Assembly (NCBI RefSeq): GCF_947502065.1
Contig: NZ_CANMYE010000005.1
Coordinates: 1 to 64,000, forward strand
Direction: 5' to 3'
DNA: 64,000 bases
Source of the DNA: an uncultured Pseudoteredinibacter sp.
GTDB lineage: Bacteria > Pseudomonadota > Gammaproteobacteria > Pseudomonadales > Cellvibrionaceae
Made by a program: the position numbers and the translations under genes. The notes beneath the pieces are model-generated. The model was not told the DNA's origin. It did no database searches and saw only the letters and a program-made list of their open reading frames with translations. This document shows positions 44,406 through 53,667 of this stretch, piece after piece; position 1 is the first letter of the stretch, and each line of letters starts with the position of its first letter.

Positions 44406-45428
44406 ATGACAACGCAAATCATCAGCCCTCTGCAGGTTAGGGCCAGTAATCTATTTGGATTCGACCAAGCTGTACGAGGCTTAGGTGGGGACCATCGCCC
44501 ATTATTCGAAGAAATAGGCTTAGATCCGACACTGCTAGAAAGACCAAACGATTTATTTGCATTTGTCGATTTTAATCGCCTGCTCAATCTAGGCGCAGAG
44601 CGCTATAACTGCCCTTATTTCGGGGTTTTATGCGCTAAAATGCACGAAAACGCACCCTTCGATACCTTTCTACAAATAATAAAACGCAGCCCAAACTTAG
44701 CCGCCGCACAGGAGCTCTCCGATCGTTATAGAGGTTTGGAGTCAGAGGTAACCACCTTTAAGTTGGTGGTAGAGGAGGGCCTAGCTATTGTACACAGGCT
44801 CTATAATGCACCATTTCAGTTCGATACTCGGCAGCACCGTTTTTTTACTCTGACCAGAGCCTTTGTATTAGGGCAGCTACTATTGAAGGATGCTTGGCGG
44901 CCGCAGTCGGTTAGTTTTTCTTTTAGCCAGCCAGGGCCGGGCCCGTTTGAAAGACTCTTTGGAACACCGGTTTACTTTAATCGAGAAGCCGATAGCTATT
45001 GTTTTCCAGAGCAGGATTTATATAAGCCGCTACAGAGCTCAGATGAAGAACTGTTGGACATTTTGCAAAATCACGCAGAGCAACTGAAGAAAACCTTCGA
45101 GCTAGGGGCAAAGCTTCAGCCTGTAGTGCGTAAACTGATACAACAAGGCTTGAGTAGTGGGAATGCCGATTTAGACCGAATTTCCCAATTACTTAAAATG
45201 CACCCCCGAGCACTTCAACGAGGCCTGTTAAAAGAAGGTATTAGCTTTAAAAACCTGGTCCTCAAAACCCGAATGGATATTGCTCAAGAACTACTACTAA
45301 ATTCTGATATATCACTTACCGAAATCTCTGAGTTAATTGGTTACAGCGAGTTAAGTGCATTTTCCAGAGCCTTTAAAAAGTATAGCAATCACTCGCCTGA
45401 ACAGTGGCGAGCTCTATCCACACCATAA
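44406..45428 (+). CDS. AraC-family transcriptional regulator
   Basis: 340 residues from ATG 44406; a TTG 42 bases upstream is less likely. The long N-terminal ligand domain ('VRGLGGDHRPLFEEIGLDPTLL', 'LFGTPVYFNREADSYCF') is of the arabinose-binding-like AraC N-terminal type. The C-terminal double helix-turn-helix includes 'ISQLLKMHPRALQRGLLKEG' and 'LTEISELIGYSELSAFSRAFKKYSNHSPEQWR'. Divergent, ~145 bases from the Vgb-cytochrome/VOC/quinoprotein operon, which it probably controls. Confidence 0.9.
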   Translation: MTTQIISPLQVRASNLFGFDQAVRGLGGDHRPLFEEIGLDPTLLERPNDLFAFVDFNRLLNLGAERYNCPYFGVLCAKMHENAPFDTFLQIIKRSPNLAAAQELSDRYRGLESEVTTFKLVVEEGLAIVHRLYNAPFQFDTRQHRFFTLTRAFVLGQLLLKDAWRPQSVSFSFSQPGPGPFERLFGTPVYFNREADSYCFPEQDLYKPLQSSDEELLDILQNHAEQLKKTFELGAKLQPVVRKLIQQGLSSGNADLDRISQLLKMHPRALQRGLLKEGISFKNLVLKTRMDIAQELLLNSDISLTEISELIGYSELSAFSRAFKKYSNHSPEQWRALSTP

Positions 45429-45665
45429 ACTAAAAACTTCTATAAAAAGCTTTCAACGACAACCGACTAATTCAATAGTGTTAGATTTAATTAATCTATC
45501 TACTTTTTATTGTCGAGTTATTTTGACACCTTGTCTTTCTATCTTAGTGACAAAGATGGTTTAAGCTGGATGTGTATTGCCTTTCCCCTACCCACATTTA
45601 TTCTGTGACTCAAATCTAATTTTTAACAACCACTTGTCGGTTTATTTTTCTTCAGGGTGAAGCTA

Positions 45666-48600
45666 ATGGCACGAGCAATAATAACAAAAGCGTACGATAA
45701 CTACGGTAGCGTTAAAGGAAACATCGATCATAAAGGTCGCAGTAATGACGAAACACTAAAACTTATAGGCGAGGGTGATCCAGGCAAAACAGTACGAGTT
45801 TATGATGGAAATAAGTTTTTAGGCACTGCAAAAGTTAATAATAAAGGCGTTTGGACATTCACAACCGATGAATTAAGTCATGGTCATCATAACTTTACGG
45901 TTCGCACTGAAGAATCAAATAGCCGCATGTCATCAGCTAGCCCTAAGTTTAAAGTGCTAATTGATACTAAGATAAATGAAGTCGATAACTTCAAGATCTA
46001 CGAGGATAAAAAGCTCGCCGCAGAAGTCGTTGGTGAAGGTGATATTTCTATTCGGGGAAAAAGTGAACGTTATGCAAATATAGAAGTATTTGTAGACGGC
46101 GAAAGAGTTGCCGAAGGAAAAGCCAATAAAAAAGGCAAATTCAATGTTGCGCTAGATAGTGATTTAGAAGCTGGCTCTCACGACATAACGGTTGTTGTTA
46201 CCGATTTGGCAGGCAATAAATCGGAACACAGCATCGCACAAACAGTTACAGTAGCTGGCGAAGATAATATCCCCCCTCAAGTTGCCCCCACAATAGACAA
46301 GCAACTCCATCACCCTGCAGGTGAGCTTGTACTGAGCGGGACCGCCGCAATAAATGCCGGGGATACTTTAACTGTATCGGTAAATGGTCAGGACTACACT
46401 CTGGCTAATGGACTAACATTTGAAGGGGATCGCTGGTTCCTAAATCTTGGTGAAGTTGATTGGGCTGAAGGCTTTTATGATGTCAGTGCCACCATTAGCA
46501 ATATAATGGGCAGCATCAGTGACAGCAGCACTGATGAATTACGCATCAGTACGGCTAACTTAGGTCAAGCCGGAGTAGACACCGACGGCGATGAAATTTC
46601 AGACGATATCGATATTGACGATGATAACGACGGCATTCTAGATATTGTCGAAGGCGCTGGAGATCGTGATGGAGATGGACTTGCCGACTATTTAGATATA
46701 GACAGCGACAATGATGGCATTGCCGATAATATCGAAGCACAATCCACCTTCTCATTTGAAGAGCCCAGCGTGTTTATGGATGCTGATGGCGATGGCTTGA
46801 ATGATATCTTTGATGCAGATATAGGCAGTAAGGATGCGCTCCTCTCCGTAGGTTTAGATACTCAAAATACTGACGGTGTGGGCTTTGCTGATTACAAAGA
46901 TTTTGATAGTGATAATGATGGTATTAAAGATATAGACGAATCGGGCTTAGTGTATTTTGATATCAGTCGAGACTACGCTAACCCAGCCGGCGGCATCGAT
47001 CCTTTCGTTTTAGCGGATACCTTCGGCGGTGACGAAAGAGACTATCGAGAAATAGACTTAACGATAAATCGCTCCATAGGCCCAGTAAAAGATATTGATT
47101 TAGATTTTAACCAAGTAAGCGAAGACGCAGCAATAGGTGATACTGTTGGCTTAACAGCCGAGGCCATTGACCCAGACGCCGGTGATACCGTTCGCTACGA
47201 GTTGATTCAAAATCCCAATGATATGTTTGCGATCAATGAAAACACTGGGGTCGTAACTCTTGCAGGCCAACTTGATTTTGATAAACAAAACCTTTATCAA
47301 GTTTCTATTAAAGCTACATCTAGTGATGGCAGCAGCTCTTTTAACGTCTTCAATATTAATGTCCTTGAGGTTAACAACCCTATTGGCCCTGTTATCGATG
47401 TTGATGGTGCAGATAACGAAGTTAGAGAGGGCTTGGCTGCGGGCGCGGTGGTAGGGCTTACGGCCTTTGCTGAAGATCCTGATAAAGATGATACGGTTAG
47501 CTATTCGTTGTTTGACGATGCTGACGGACGCTTTGAAATTGATGCCGATTCAGGCGTTGTTCGCACAACTCGAGAGCTAGATATTAGCAACGGTTCAAGC
47601 TATGACATCGTTGTTAAAGCCGAATCAAGTGATACAACCGTAAGCAATGAAACATTTACAATTAATATCTTAGCTAACCAACCGATTGGACCTGTTAAAG
47701 ACATCGACTCCGATAAAAACCAGGTAATGGAAAATGCCAGTAAAGGTTCTCGCGTTGGCCTAACTGCACAAGCAATTGATCCGGATAGTGATGATAAAGT
47801 ACGTTACGAACTTGTAGATGATGCAGACGGTCGTTTTGCTATTAATAAAAAAACCGGTGTTGTCACCCTTAAAGGAAATTTAGACTACGATGTAGATACA
47901 TCACACACTATTAAAGTTAGAGCAAATTCCTCTGATGGTAGTTTCTCTGAAAAGAAATTTACCATTAACGTACTTGATCATAATGAGCCCATTGGGCCGG
48001 TTATCGATAGCAATAATAGTGTAAATGAAGTATCTGAGTGTGCTAAAGAAGGGACCGAGGTAGGTATTACCGCTTTCGCGGAGGATCCAGATACTGCAGG
48101 CAAAGTTACTTATAAACTACTCGATGATGCTGACGGACGCTTTCAAATCAATAAAAACACCGGTGTGGTTACTACCACAGGCTCCGGTTTAGATTACGAG
48201 ACAAATACTCACCATGATATTTTAATTCAGGCTAGCTCTCCTGATGGATCTAAATCAGAAGAGACCATGCGTATCGATGTCATAGATGAAGAGATTAGTA
48301 TTCAACTCTTTGGTGTGCCGTCCAGTTACGATGCTGGCTACCCTCGGGATATCACTTTGTATGGCACAACCAACGCTGAACCTGGAACTGAAATAACCAT
48401 TTTTGAAAGCAACCATATGCGTTATTCAAGCGGTGTTTCAACCAATAATACCCATGTGCACACAGCTATAGTTCAAGACGACGGTAGCTTTCGATTGGAT
48501 GCTTTTAGACCTTTGGCACCATCACTTAATCCTCACCGTTTACAAAATGGTCAAATTCACTACCCCGGTTACAGTTCATCCACTAGCTATGTTGCATACC

Positions 48601-49397
48601 TTGGTGATGAGCCCATGCCAGGCAACACAGAGTGCCATGCTACCTCTGCATACAGCACTATGAGTGTTACCAATACCAAAGTTATTACACCTCTGGTGCT
48701 AGATCTCGATGGTGATGGCGTTGAACTGATTGCGATGAGTAACGGTGTAGATTTTGATATTAATGCTGACGGCCTAATGGATACAACAGCCTGGGCGGGT
48801 AGCGACGATGGATTATTAGTTTTCGATCGTAACAATGACGGATTAATTAATGACGGCTCCGAATTATTCGGCGAACATATGAGTTTAAGCAATGGTGACA
48901 ATGCAGAACATGGCTTTGCAGCTCTTGCCGATTTAGACTCTAATGGCGACAATATTTTTGACGCTAAAGATCATGCCTTTACGCAAGTTCAAGTGTGGCA
49001 AGATAAAAATAGCGATGGTATTAGCCAAGAAGATGAGTTGCTAAGCCTAGAAGACATTGGTTTAGAATCCATCAATTTGGAAGCCCAAGAAGTCGATGAA
49101 GTTCACGATGCCGGCGTAACTGGTCTTCGTTCTAGCTGGGCCGATACTGAGGGCAATACTCATGATATTGACGATGTTTGGTTGGAAGTTGCTACCGGTA
49201 TCAGTGATGAAGAAGCGCTAGCATTAGGAATTACAGACCTTTTAACTGATGCAAAAGCCGATGACATTAATTTAACAAGCAGCAAGGCAAAAAATTCCAA
49301 CTCTATCGTACTAGAACAAGATGGCACTGCTGAGATGCTGGATCTCACAGCAATCAACCCTATCGAGCAGCTTGAGCAAGTTATTGGTTTTTATTGA
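45666..49397 (+). CDS. Large Ca-binding Ig/cadherin-type secreted protein, probable type I secretion substrate
   Basis: 1243 residues from ATG 45666, with AGGGTGA upstream; a GTG at 45657 is the alternative. No Sec signal. Residues 1-300 form about three Ig-like domains. Residues 305-430 are Asp-rich calcium repeats ('DIDDDNDGILD', 'DSDNDGIADN'). About 475-880 holds four cadherin-like repeats of ~95 residues, each starting 'IGPV'. After a distinct domain the C-terminus (about 1010-1150) has EF-hand-like calcium loops ('LDLDGDGVEL', 'DRNNDGLINDGSELFGE', 'DKNSDGISQEDEL') as in large RTX/type I substrates, though GGxGxD nonapeptides are absent. No ABC transporter or TolC lies nearby. A surface adhesin is inferred. 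Confidence 0.85.
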   Translation: MARAIITKAYDNYGSVKGNIDHKGRSNDETLKLIGEGDPGKTVRVYDGNKFLGTAKVNNKGVWTFTTDELSHGHHNFTVRTEESNSRMSSASPKFKVLIDTKINEVDNFKIYEDKKLAAEVVGEGDISIRGKSERYANIEVFVDGERVAEGKANKKGKFNVALDSDLEAGSHDITVVVTDLAGNKSEHSIAQTVTVAGEDNIPPQVAPTIDKQLHHPAGELVLSGTAAINAGDTLTVSVNGQDYTLANGLTFEGDRWFLNLGEVDWAEGFYDVSATISNIMGSISDSSTDELRISTANLGQAGVDTDGDEISDDIDIDDDNDGILDIVEGAGDRDGDGLADYLDIDSDNDGIADNIEAQSTFSFEEPSVFMDADGDGLNDIFDADIGSKDALLSVGLDTQNTDGVGFADYKDFDSDNDGIKDIDESGLVYFDISRDYANPAGGIDPFVLADTFGGDERDYREIDLTINRSIGPVKDIDLDFNQVSEDAAIGDTVGLTAEAIDPDAGDTVRYELIQNPNDMFAINENTGVVTLAGQLDFDKQNLYQVSIKATSSDGSSSFNVFNINVLEVNNPIGPVIDVDGADNEVREGLAAGAVVGLTAFAEDPDKDDTVSYSLFDDADGRFEIDADSGVVRTTRELDISNGSSYDIVVKAESSDTTVSNETFTINILANQPIGPVKDIDSDKNQVMENASKGSRVGLTAQAIDPDSDDKVRYELVDDADGRFAINKKTGVVTLKGNLDYDVDTSHTIKVRANSSDGSFSEKKFTINVLDHNEPIGPVIDSNNSVNEVSECAKEGTEVGITAFAEDPDTAGKVTYKLLDDADGRFQINKNTGVVTTTGSGLDYETNTHHDILIQASSPDGSKSEETMRIDVIDEEISIQLFGVPSSYDAGYPRDITLYGTTNAEPGTEITIFESNHMRYSSGVSTNNTHVHTAIVQDDGSFRLDAFRPLAPSLNPHRLQNGQIHYPGYSSSTSYVAYLGDEPMPGNTECHATSAYSTMSVTNTKVITPLVLDLDGDGVELIAMSNGVDFDINADGLMDTTAWAGSDDGLLVFDRNNDGLINDGSELFGEHMSLSNGDNAEHGFAALADLDSNGDNIFDAKDHAFTQVQVWQDKNSDGISQEDELLSLEDIGLESINLEAQEVDEVHDAGVTGLRSSWADTEGNTHDIDDVWLEVATGISDEEALALGITDLLTDAKADDINLTSSKAKNSNSIVLEQDGTAEMLDLTAINPIEQLEQVIGFY

Positions 49398-49442
49398 TCC
49401 AAGAGCCATGGTGTTGATGCTATAAAAGATAAACACCACCCC

Positions 49443-49481
49443 CACAAAAAAGCCCGCTGAATCATAGCGGGCTTTTTTGTG
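49443..49481. terminator. Strong bidirectional terminator
   Basis: Sixteen-base perfect arms CACAAAAAAGCCCGCT / AGCGGGCTTTTTTGTG around a 7-base loop, with A- and T-runs on either side of the GC stem, lie between the convergent secreted-protein and cysH genes. Confidence 0.92.
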
Positions 49482-49517
49482 GCTTGCTAACAAGCTCAGG
49501 AAACAACTAGCTTAGTT

Positions 49518-50132
49518 TTATCGAGTATGTAAGCCACACTCTCGATTTGCTAGAGCCTTAGTTGGGTCGTAATAATTTTCTTCGTTGGGTAGATCATTTT
49601 CCTGCAGGTATTTTTCCAGCGCCTCATCGTCATAATGGAAGAACGGAGAAACCTTAATAACACCGTCGCTACTCATAGATACAATATCTAAAGTCTGACG
49701 CAAAGCGGTTTGATGTTTACGTAAATTGGTAAACCATACTTCAGGCTGATGCTCAGCCATTGCACGATTAAATGGCTCTAACTTGAACTGCTCGGTAAAC
49801 TCAGCATGCTCTGGCTCATCAACCATTGGGATGCCACCCATAACTGCATCGCGACGAGCCGCACTGACTTTAGGCGTATAAACGTCCAAGTTTAAATCAA
49901 AGCGCTTGATCACTTTATCGGCGAACTGGTAAGTCGCTTTTAAGGCATAACCTGAATCAATCCAAACCACAGGTACTTTGGCATCCTGTTCGCAAACAGC
50001 ATGAATGATAGAAGCCTCACCCGGGCCAAAGTTAGTAGTTAATATCGACTTTTTACCTAAGCCAAGTGCCCACTTAACAATCTCAGTAGGGCTTGCCGAA
50101 GCCAATTCTTGGTTGATCGCCTGAAGATCCAT
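49518..50132 (-). CDS. cysH: Phosphoadenylyl-sulfate reductase
   Basis: 204 residues from ATG 50132; ATG 50141 is possible but its AAGG is too close. 'ILTTNFGPGEASIIHAV', 'VVWIDSGYALKATYQFADKV' and the C-terminal 'NRECGLHTR', with the conserved redox Cys, place it in the PAPS reductase family. The paired cysteines of the iron-sulfur APS-reductase type are absent, so thioredoxin-dependent PAPS reduction is expected. It is about 40 residues shorter than E. coli CysH, mainly before the C-terminal ECG motif. It stands alone, without cysI/J/D/N. Confidence 0.87.
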   Translation of the reverse strand: MDLQAINQELASASPTEIVKWALGLGKKSILTTNFGPGEASIIHAVCEQDAKVPVVWIDSGYALKATYQFADKVIKRFDLNLDVYTPKVSAARRDAVMGGIPMVDEPEHAEFTEQFKLEPFNRAMAEHQPEVWFTNLRKHQTALRQTLDIVSMSSDGVIKVSPFFHYDDEALEKYLQENDLPNEENYYDPTKALANRECGLHTR

Positions 50133-50370
50133 GATTCTCATACCTTAATAAAACAAGGTGGAGGATGGTAAACCAAGAAAACAAGGAAACAAAATGACCT
50201 TTAACCATAAGTTAAAGGCTTTTAGCTATATAGGGCATCAAAATGAGAAGCGCGGCACTCATATCACTAACCGTTTATATAGCGACTCTGGTAGACTCTA
50301 GCCTAATTGCCACCCAGAAGAGCTGTAGACGGGGGCAGCCTGTGTTAACTAAGATAAATGCAATAACAAT

Positions 50371-51333
50371 ATGGCTAGCCTGATCAATGTACAAAGCAAA
50401 CAGCTTTGTCACTTATTACCACATCACACCTTTGGCCGCCGCGAAGATAAGGTCGATACGTTTTTAGATGCCCCACAAATTTCGAAGATTCATGCTTCGA
50501 TAGAGTGGGACGGCAGCCAATGGCTGTTAAAAGACATCAGCCGCAATGGCGTATGGATTGATGGTAAAAAGATTGAAAGCCAGCAAAACTACCCGATCCA
50601 AGCAGGGCAGCTAATTCAGTTTGTAAGCAAAGAGCTGCGTTTCTTAGTCGAAGACACATCAGCACCTGATAGCTTTATCGTGCCTCAACATAGCCAAGAG
50701 GGCGCTATACCCCTACGCGAGCTGATGCTGCTGCCTAATGATGAGCACCCCGAGCTGGCACTGCACCTGTCACCCGATAATCATCAATGGCTATTGGAAA
50801 CCCTTGATGAAAGCTCACAGGTAAAAGAGCTAAAACATGGCGATGAAATCAGCCTAGGTGATTTACGCTGGACTTTGCACCTCACCGATAAATCCAATTC
50901 GCCTACCGTTGTGATCGATGCCGATTGGTCTGTGGACAACTTTCTGTTCCGCTTCAATACCACCCAAGATGAAGAGAACACCAGCCTTGCACTGAGCAAT
51001 GGCGGTAACCAGTGTGACCTCGGTGAACGCAGTCATCATTATGTTCTTCTTCATCTAGCCCGCTGCCGAGCCCTCGACGAAGCCAAAGGCCTCAATGATT
51101 ACGACCAGGGCTGGATTGATAACGATCTTTTATGCCGCGAAATGGGTATGGATTTAGCCCATATCAATATTCAGCTCTATCGCCTTCGCAAGCAGCTCAG
51201 CGATACCATGCCAGACCTTATCGGCATCAATAAGCTGGTTGAACGCAAGCGCGGCAAGCTGCGCTTTGGCAAAGCTCCCTTCCAAATCTTCAAAAGCGGC
51301 GAATTACTAACCGAATTAAAACGAGCCGGTTAG
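50371..51333 (+). CDS. FHA-domain protein with C-terminal winged-helix-like domain
   Basis: 320 residues, cytoplasmic. The FHA domain (about 1-95) has the phosphothreonine-binding residues 'FGRRED', 'SKIHASIEW' and '[12 protein letters not shown]'. A second beta-rich, possibly FHA-like segment spans about 110-175. The C-terminal ~110 residues ('[32 protein letters not shown] ... [19 protein letters not shown]') read as a winged-helix DNA-binding domain. A phosphorylation-dependent transcription factor is inferred. No Ser/Thr kinase gene is near. Confidence 0.78.
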   Translation: MASLINVQSKQLCHLLPHHTFGRREDKVDTFLDAPQISKIHASIEWDGSQWLLKDISRNGVWIDGKKIESQQNYPIQAGQLIQFVSKELRFLVEDTSAPDSFIVPQHSQEGAIPLRELMLLPNDEHPELALHLSPDNHQWLLETLDESSQVKELKHGDEISLGDLRWTLHLTDKSNSPTVVIDADWSVDNFLFRFNTTQDEENTSLALSNGGNQCDLGERSHHYVLLHLARCRALDEAKGLNDYDQGWIDNDLLCREMGMDLAHINIQLYRLRKQLSDTMPDLIGINKLVERKRGKLRFGKAPFQIFKSGELLTELKRAG

Positions 51334-51418
51334 TCGAAGAGTAAACTTATGTGATCTTGACTCTAAATGCTTCGATTCGCCGTCTAAAATGGGGAATCAA
51401 ACATTTAAGGAGTCGACC

Positions 51419-51739
51419 ATGTTAAAGACCACTACCACCAATATTGAAGGCCGTAACATCGATACTTATCTAGATATCGTAGTAGGCGAGGCCATCTTGG
51501 GTGCCAATATTTTCAAAGATATTTTTGGCATGGTGCGCGATGTAGTAGGTGGCCGATCTAATGCCTATGAACAGGAAATGGGTAAAGCACGCGATATCGC
51601 CTTTCAAGAAATGGAATCCAAAGCTCGTGCCCTTGGCGCCGATGCCATTGTAGGTGTGGATATCGACTATGAAGTGGTTGGCCAAGGTGGCAGCATGATG
51701 ATGGTAAGCGTCAGCGGCACCGCCGTTCGCCTAAAATAA
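51419..51739 (+). CDS. YbjQ/UPF0145 family protein
   Basis: 106 residues from ATG 51419 with AAGGAG upstream. '[27 protein letters not shown]', '[38 protein letters not shown]' is the full family pattern, of normal length, forming pentameric rings in known structures. It is sometimes called a heavy-metal-binding domain; the true function is unclear. Lies ~85 bases after the FHA gene and may be cotranscribed. Confidence 0.92.
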   Translation: MLKTTTTNIEGRNIDTYLDIVVGEAILGANIFKDIFGMVRDVVGGRSNAYEQEMGKARDIAFQEMESKARALGADAIVGVDIDYEVVGQGGSMMMVSVSGTAVRLK

Positions 51740-51750
51740 CCCCCCTCCGA

Positions 51751-52001
51751 CACAGGGGTCAGATCCCTTGGGATCTGACCCCACCCCTCACTCACCGTCC
51801 TAGACTAAGCCGCTGTGTCATACTCAAATAGCAATTTAACACCGCATCCACGATTTCCGGGCGGGCTTGCTCTGGCACAGGGGTCAGATCCCTTGGGATC
51901 TGACCCCATCTCTCACTCACCGCCCTAGACTAAGCCGTTTGCGTCATACTCAAATAGCGATTTAACACCGCATCCACGATTTCCGGGCGGGCTTGTTCTG
52001 G
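51751..52001. repeat. Tandem 125/126-bp duplication carrying a 28-bp palindrome and the 3' end of the DJ-1 gene
   Basis: Copy 1 is 51751-51875, copy 2 is 51876-52001; they differ at about ten positions including one indel. Each begins with CACA plus a perfect palindrome GGGGTCAGATCCC-TT-GGGATCTGACCCC (51755-51782; 51880-51907) and continues with DNA equal to the last ~70 bases of the minus-strand DJ-1 gene. Copy 2 supplies the real C-terminus and stop; copy 1 is a relic beyond it. The palindrome is REP-like. Confidence 0.88.
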
Positions 52002-52574
52002 TGTGCCAGAGTTAAAAGGCGCTTGCGGGTTGTATTCCAAAGCCAGCTGCACCGCTTCGGCAACATCTCGGCCAGCGATGGTATCCAGCATAGCCAAACC
52101 AAAATCAATGCCGGCGGTAACACCGCCACCACTGGCAACCCCATCATCAATTACATAGCGCTCTTTAATAACCTCTACCCCCATAGTGGCAAGCGCATCG
52201 AGGGCTGCCCAGTGAGTTGTCGCTCGCTTACCAGCAAGTAGGCCCGCGGCTGCCAGCACTAAGGAGCCTGTGCAAACACTGCAAACCCAGCTCGCTTTTT
52301 GAGCTTTTTGCTGTAAAAACTTGAGTACCACTTGGTTCTCCATCAGCTCTAATGTCGGCAAGCCGCCGCCGGGTACAAAGACAATATCGGGCTCGGCAAA
52401 GCAGTCTTCAAAACTATGGCTGGGCATAATGCCCGCTACTGTATCGGTAGAAACCACTTCCTTATGCTGCCACACCACCTGAATATTCGCGTTAGGCCAT
52501 TGCGACCACACTTGCAATGGCCCTAAAAAATCCAGTGGTGTCATTCCTGGGTATATCAACATCAGTATCTTCAT
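51930..52574 (-). CDS. DJ-1/PfpI superfamily protein (isonitrile hydratase-like)
   Basis: 214 residues. 'MKILMLIYPGMTPLDFLGPLQVW' and the nucleophile elbow 'WVCSVCTGSLVLAAAGLLAGKRATTHW' (Cys101) match the isonitrile-hydratase-like branch of DJ-1/PfpI proteins; 'GVASGGGVTAGIDFGLAML' is also conserved. It should be a cytoplasmic Cys-dependent hydratase or amidase. Divergent from a GlxA-type regulator that has the same fold. Its last ~70 bases lie in a tandem duplication. Confidence 0.87.
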   Translation of the reverse strand: MKILMLIYPGMTPLDFLGPLQVWSQWPNANIQVVWQHKEVVSTDTVAGIMPSHSFEDCFAEPDIVFVPGGGLPTLELMENQVVLKFLQQKAQKASWVCSVCTGSLVLAAAGLLAGKRATTHWAALDALATMGVEVIKERYVIDDGVASGGGVTAGIDFGLAMLDTIAGRDVAEAVQLALEYNPQAPFNSGTPEQARPEIVDAVLNRYLSMTQTA

Positions 52575-52646
52575 GCTGCCTTCCTTTACGTTCTTGATTT
52601 AAAGGACACCATAGCAATATGAAGAGCTGGCCGTTATGATAAAGAG

Positions 52647-53618
52647 ATGTCAAATTCTGCCAAAACAATCTATATAGCCTGTTACCCTGGTTTTCAGCTA
52701 CTTGATGTCGCCGGCCCTGCTGATGTATTTGCCCAAGCCAATGAAGAGCTTGGCTATCAGGCCTATGAGATTCGATATATTGCCGAGCAAAGCAGGCTAA
52801 GTAGCTCCTCCGGTCTAGCAATTCATTGTGAACCCCTATCAGCTTGCCAAGCGCCCATCGATTATTTGCTGATTCCGGGGGCCAACGCCCAGCCACTTCT
52901 CGCCGCGAGCGAAAACTCTAATTTCATGAGCTGGATCAGCGTAAACGCAGCAAAAGCAACACGACTATGCTCGGTATGCAGCGGTAGTCTTTTATTAGCC
53001 AAGGCAGGCTTGCTGGAAGGAAAACGGATTACCAGCCATTGGGCAGCGTTGTCTCACTTACAAAAACTTTGCCCTGATAGCACCGTGTTGGAGAACAGCC
53101 TTTATGTGAACGATGGTCATTTATGGACATCGGCGGGGGTTTTGGCTGGCGTCGACATGAGCCTCGCATTGCTCACCCAAGATCACGACCGATCTTTGGC
53201 TTTAAAGGTGGCCAAAAATTTATTGGCCTTTATGTTTCGAGAAGGGCATCAACCACAGCTTTCCATGCCGATTAGCCTGCAAGAAAAAGCCGCCAAAGGC
53301 AGCCTGCTGAATCTCATAAAATGGCTACAGGAAAATTTAGCCTCAAGCATCAGCGTAGAGCAAATGGCGGATTTTATGGCCACCTCTGTTCGCAGCCTGC
53401 ACCGCCTTTGTCAACAAAGCTTCCAACTATCTCCAGCACGTTTATTTAATGAACTTCGCTTAGAACAAGCCAAGTCATTATTGGCCGACAAAGCCATCCC
53501 CATTAAACAAATTGCCAGCGAGTGTGGCTTTGCCGATAGCTCGGCACTCTCAAAAGCGTTTAGCCAACGACATAAAATTTCGCCTTCGCAATATCGTCAT
53601 CAGCTCTATAAACCCTGA
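52647..53618 (+). CDS. GlxA-type AraC-family regulator with DJ-1-like sensor domain
   Basis: 323 residues. The N-terminal DJ-1/PfpI-like domain ('YIACYPGFQLLDVAGPADVFAQ', 'RLCSVCSGSLLLAKAGLLEGKRITSHWAAL') keeps the Cys of the elbow and may bind or process a ligand. The C-terminal AraC helix-turn-helix includes 'VEQMADFMATSVRSLHRLCQQSF' and 'IKQIASECGFADSSALSKAFSQRHKISPSQYR'. Divergent (72 bases) from the DJ-1 enzyme gene, its probable target. Confidence 0.9.
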   Translation: MSNSAKTIYIACYPGFQLLDVAGPADVFAQANEELGYQAYEIRYIAEQSRLSSSSGLAIHCEPLSACQAPIDYLLIPGANAQPLLAASENSNFMSWISVNAAKATRLCSVCSGSLLLAKAGLLEGKRITSHWAALSHLQKLCPDSTVLENSLYVNDGHLWTSAGVLAGVDMSLALLTQDHDRSLALKVAKNLLAFMFREGHQPQLSMPISLQEKAAKGSLLNLIKWLQENLASSISVEQMADFMATSVRSLHRLCQQSFQLSPARLFNELRLEQAKSLLADKAIPIKQIASECGFADSSALSKAFSQRHKISPSQYRHQLYKP

Positions 53619-53620
53619 TC

Positions 53621-53659
53621 AAAAAGCACATGCTCAAAGCTTCACTTTAAACATGTGCT
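53621..53659 (-). terminator. Terminator of the second TonB receptor gene
   Basis: On the minus strand AGCACATG (53659-53652) and CATGTGCT (53632-53625) form an 8-bp stem with a 19-base loop, followed by TTTTT. It lies just after the receptor stop codon, between convergent genes. Confidence 0.6.
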
Positions 53660-53667
53660 GTAAGGAT

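Noticed and set aside
50142..50370. Possible riboswitch between cysH and the FHA gene
   Set aside because: No conserved stem set could be recognised in these ~230 bases.
52492..52896. 134-codon minus-strand frame across the DJ-1/GlxA divergent region
   Set aside because: It covers the start regions of two well-supported genes and their shared promoter, with no family signal.
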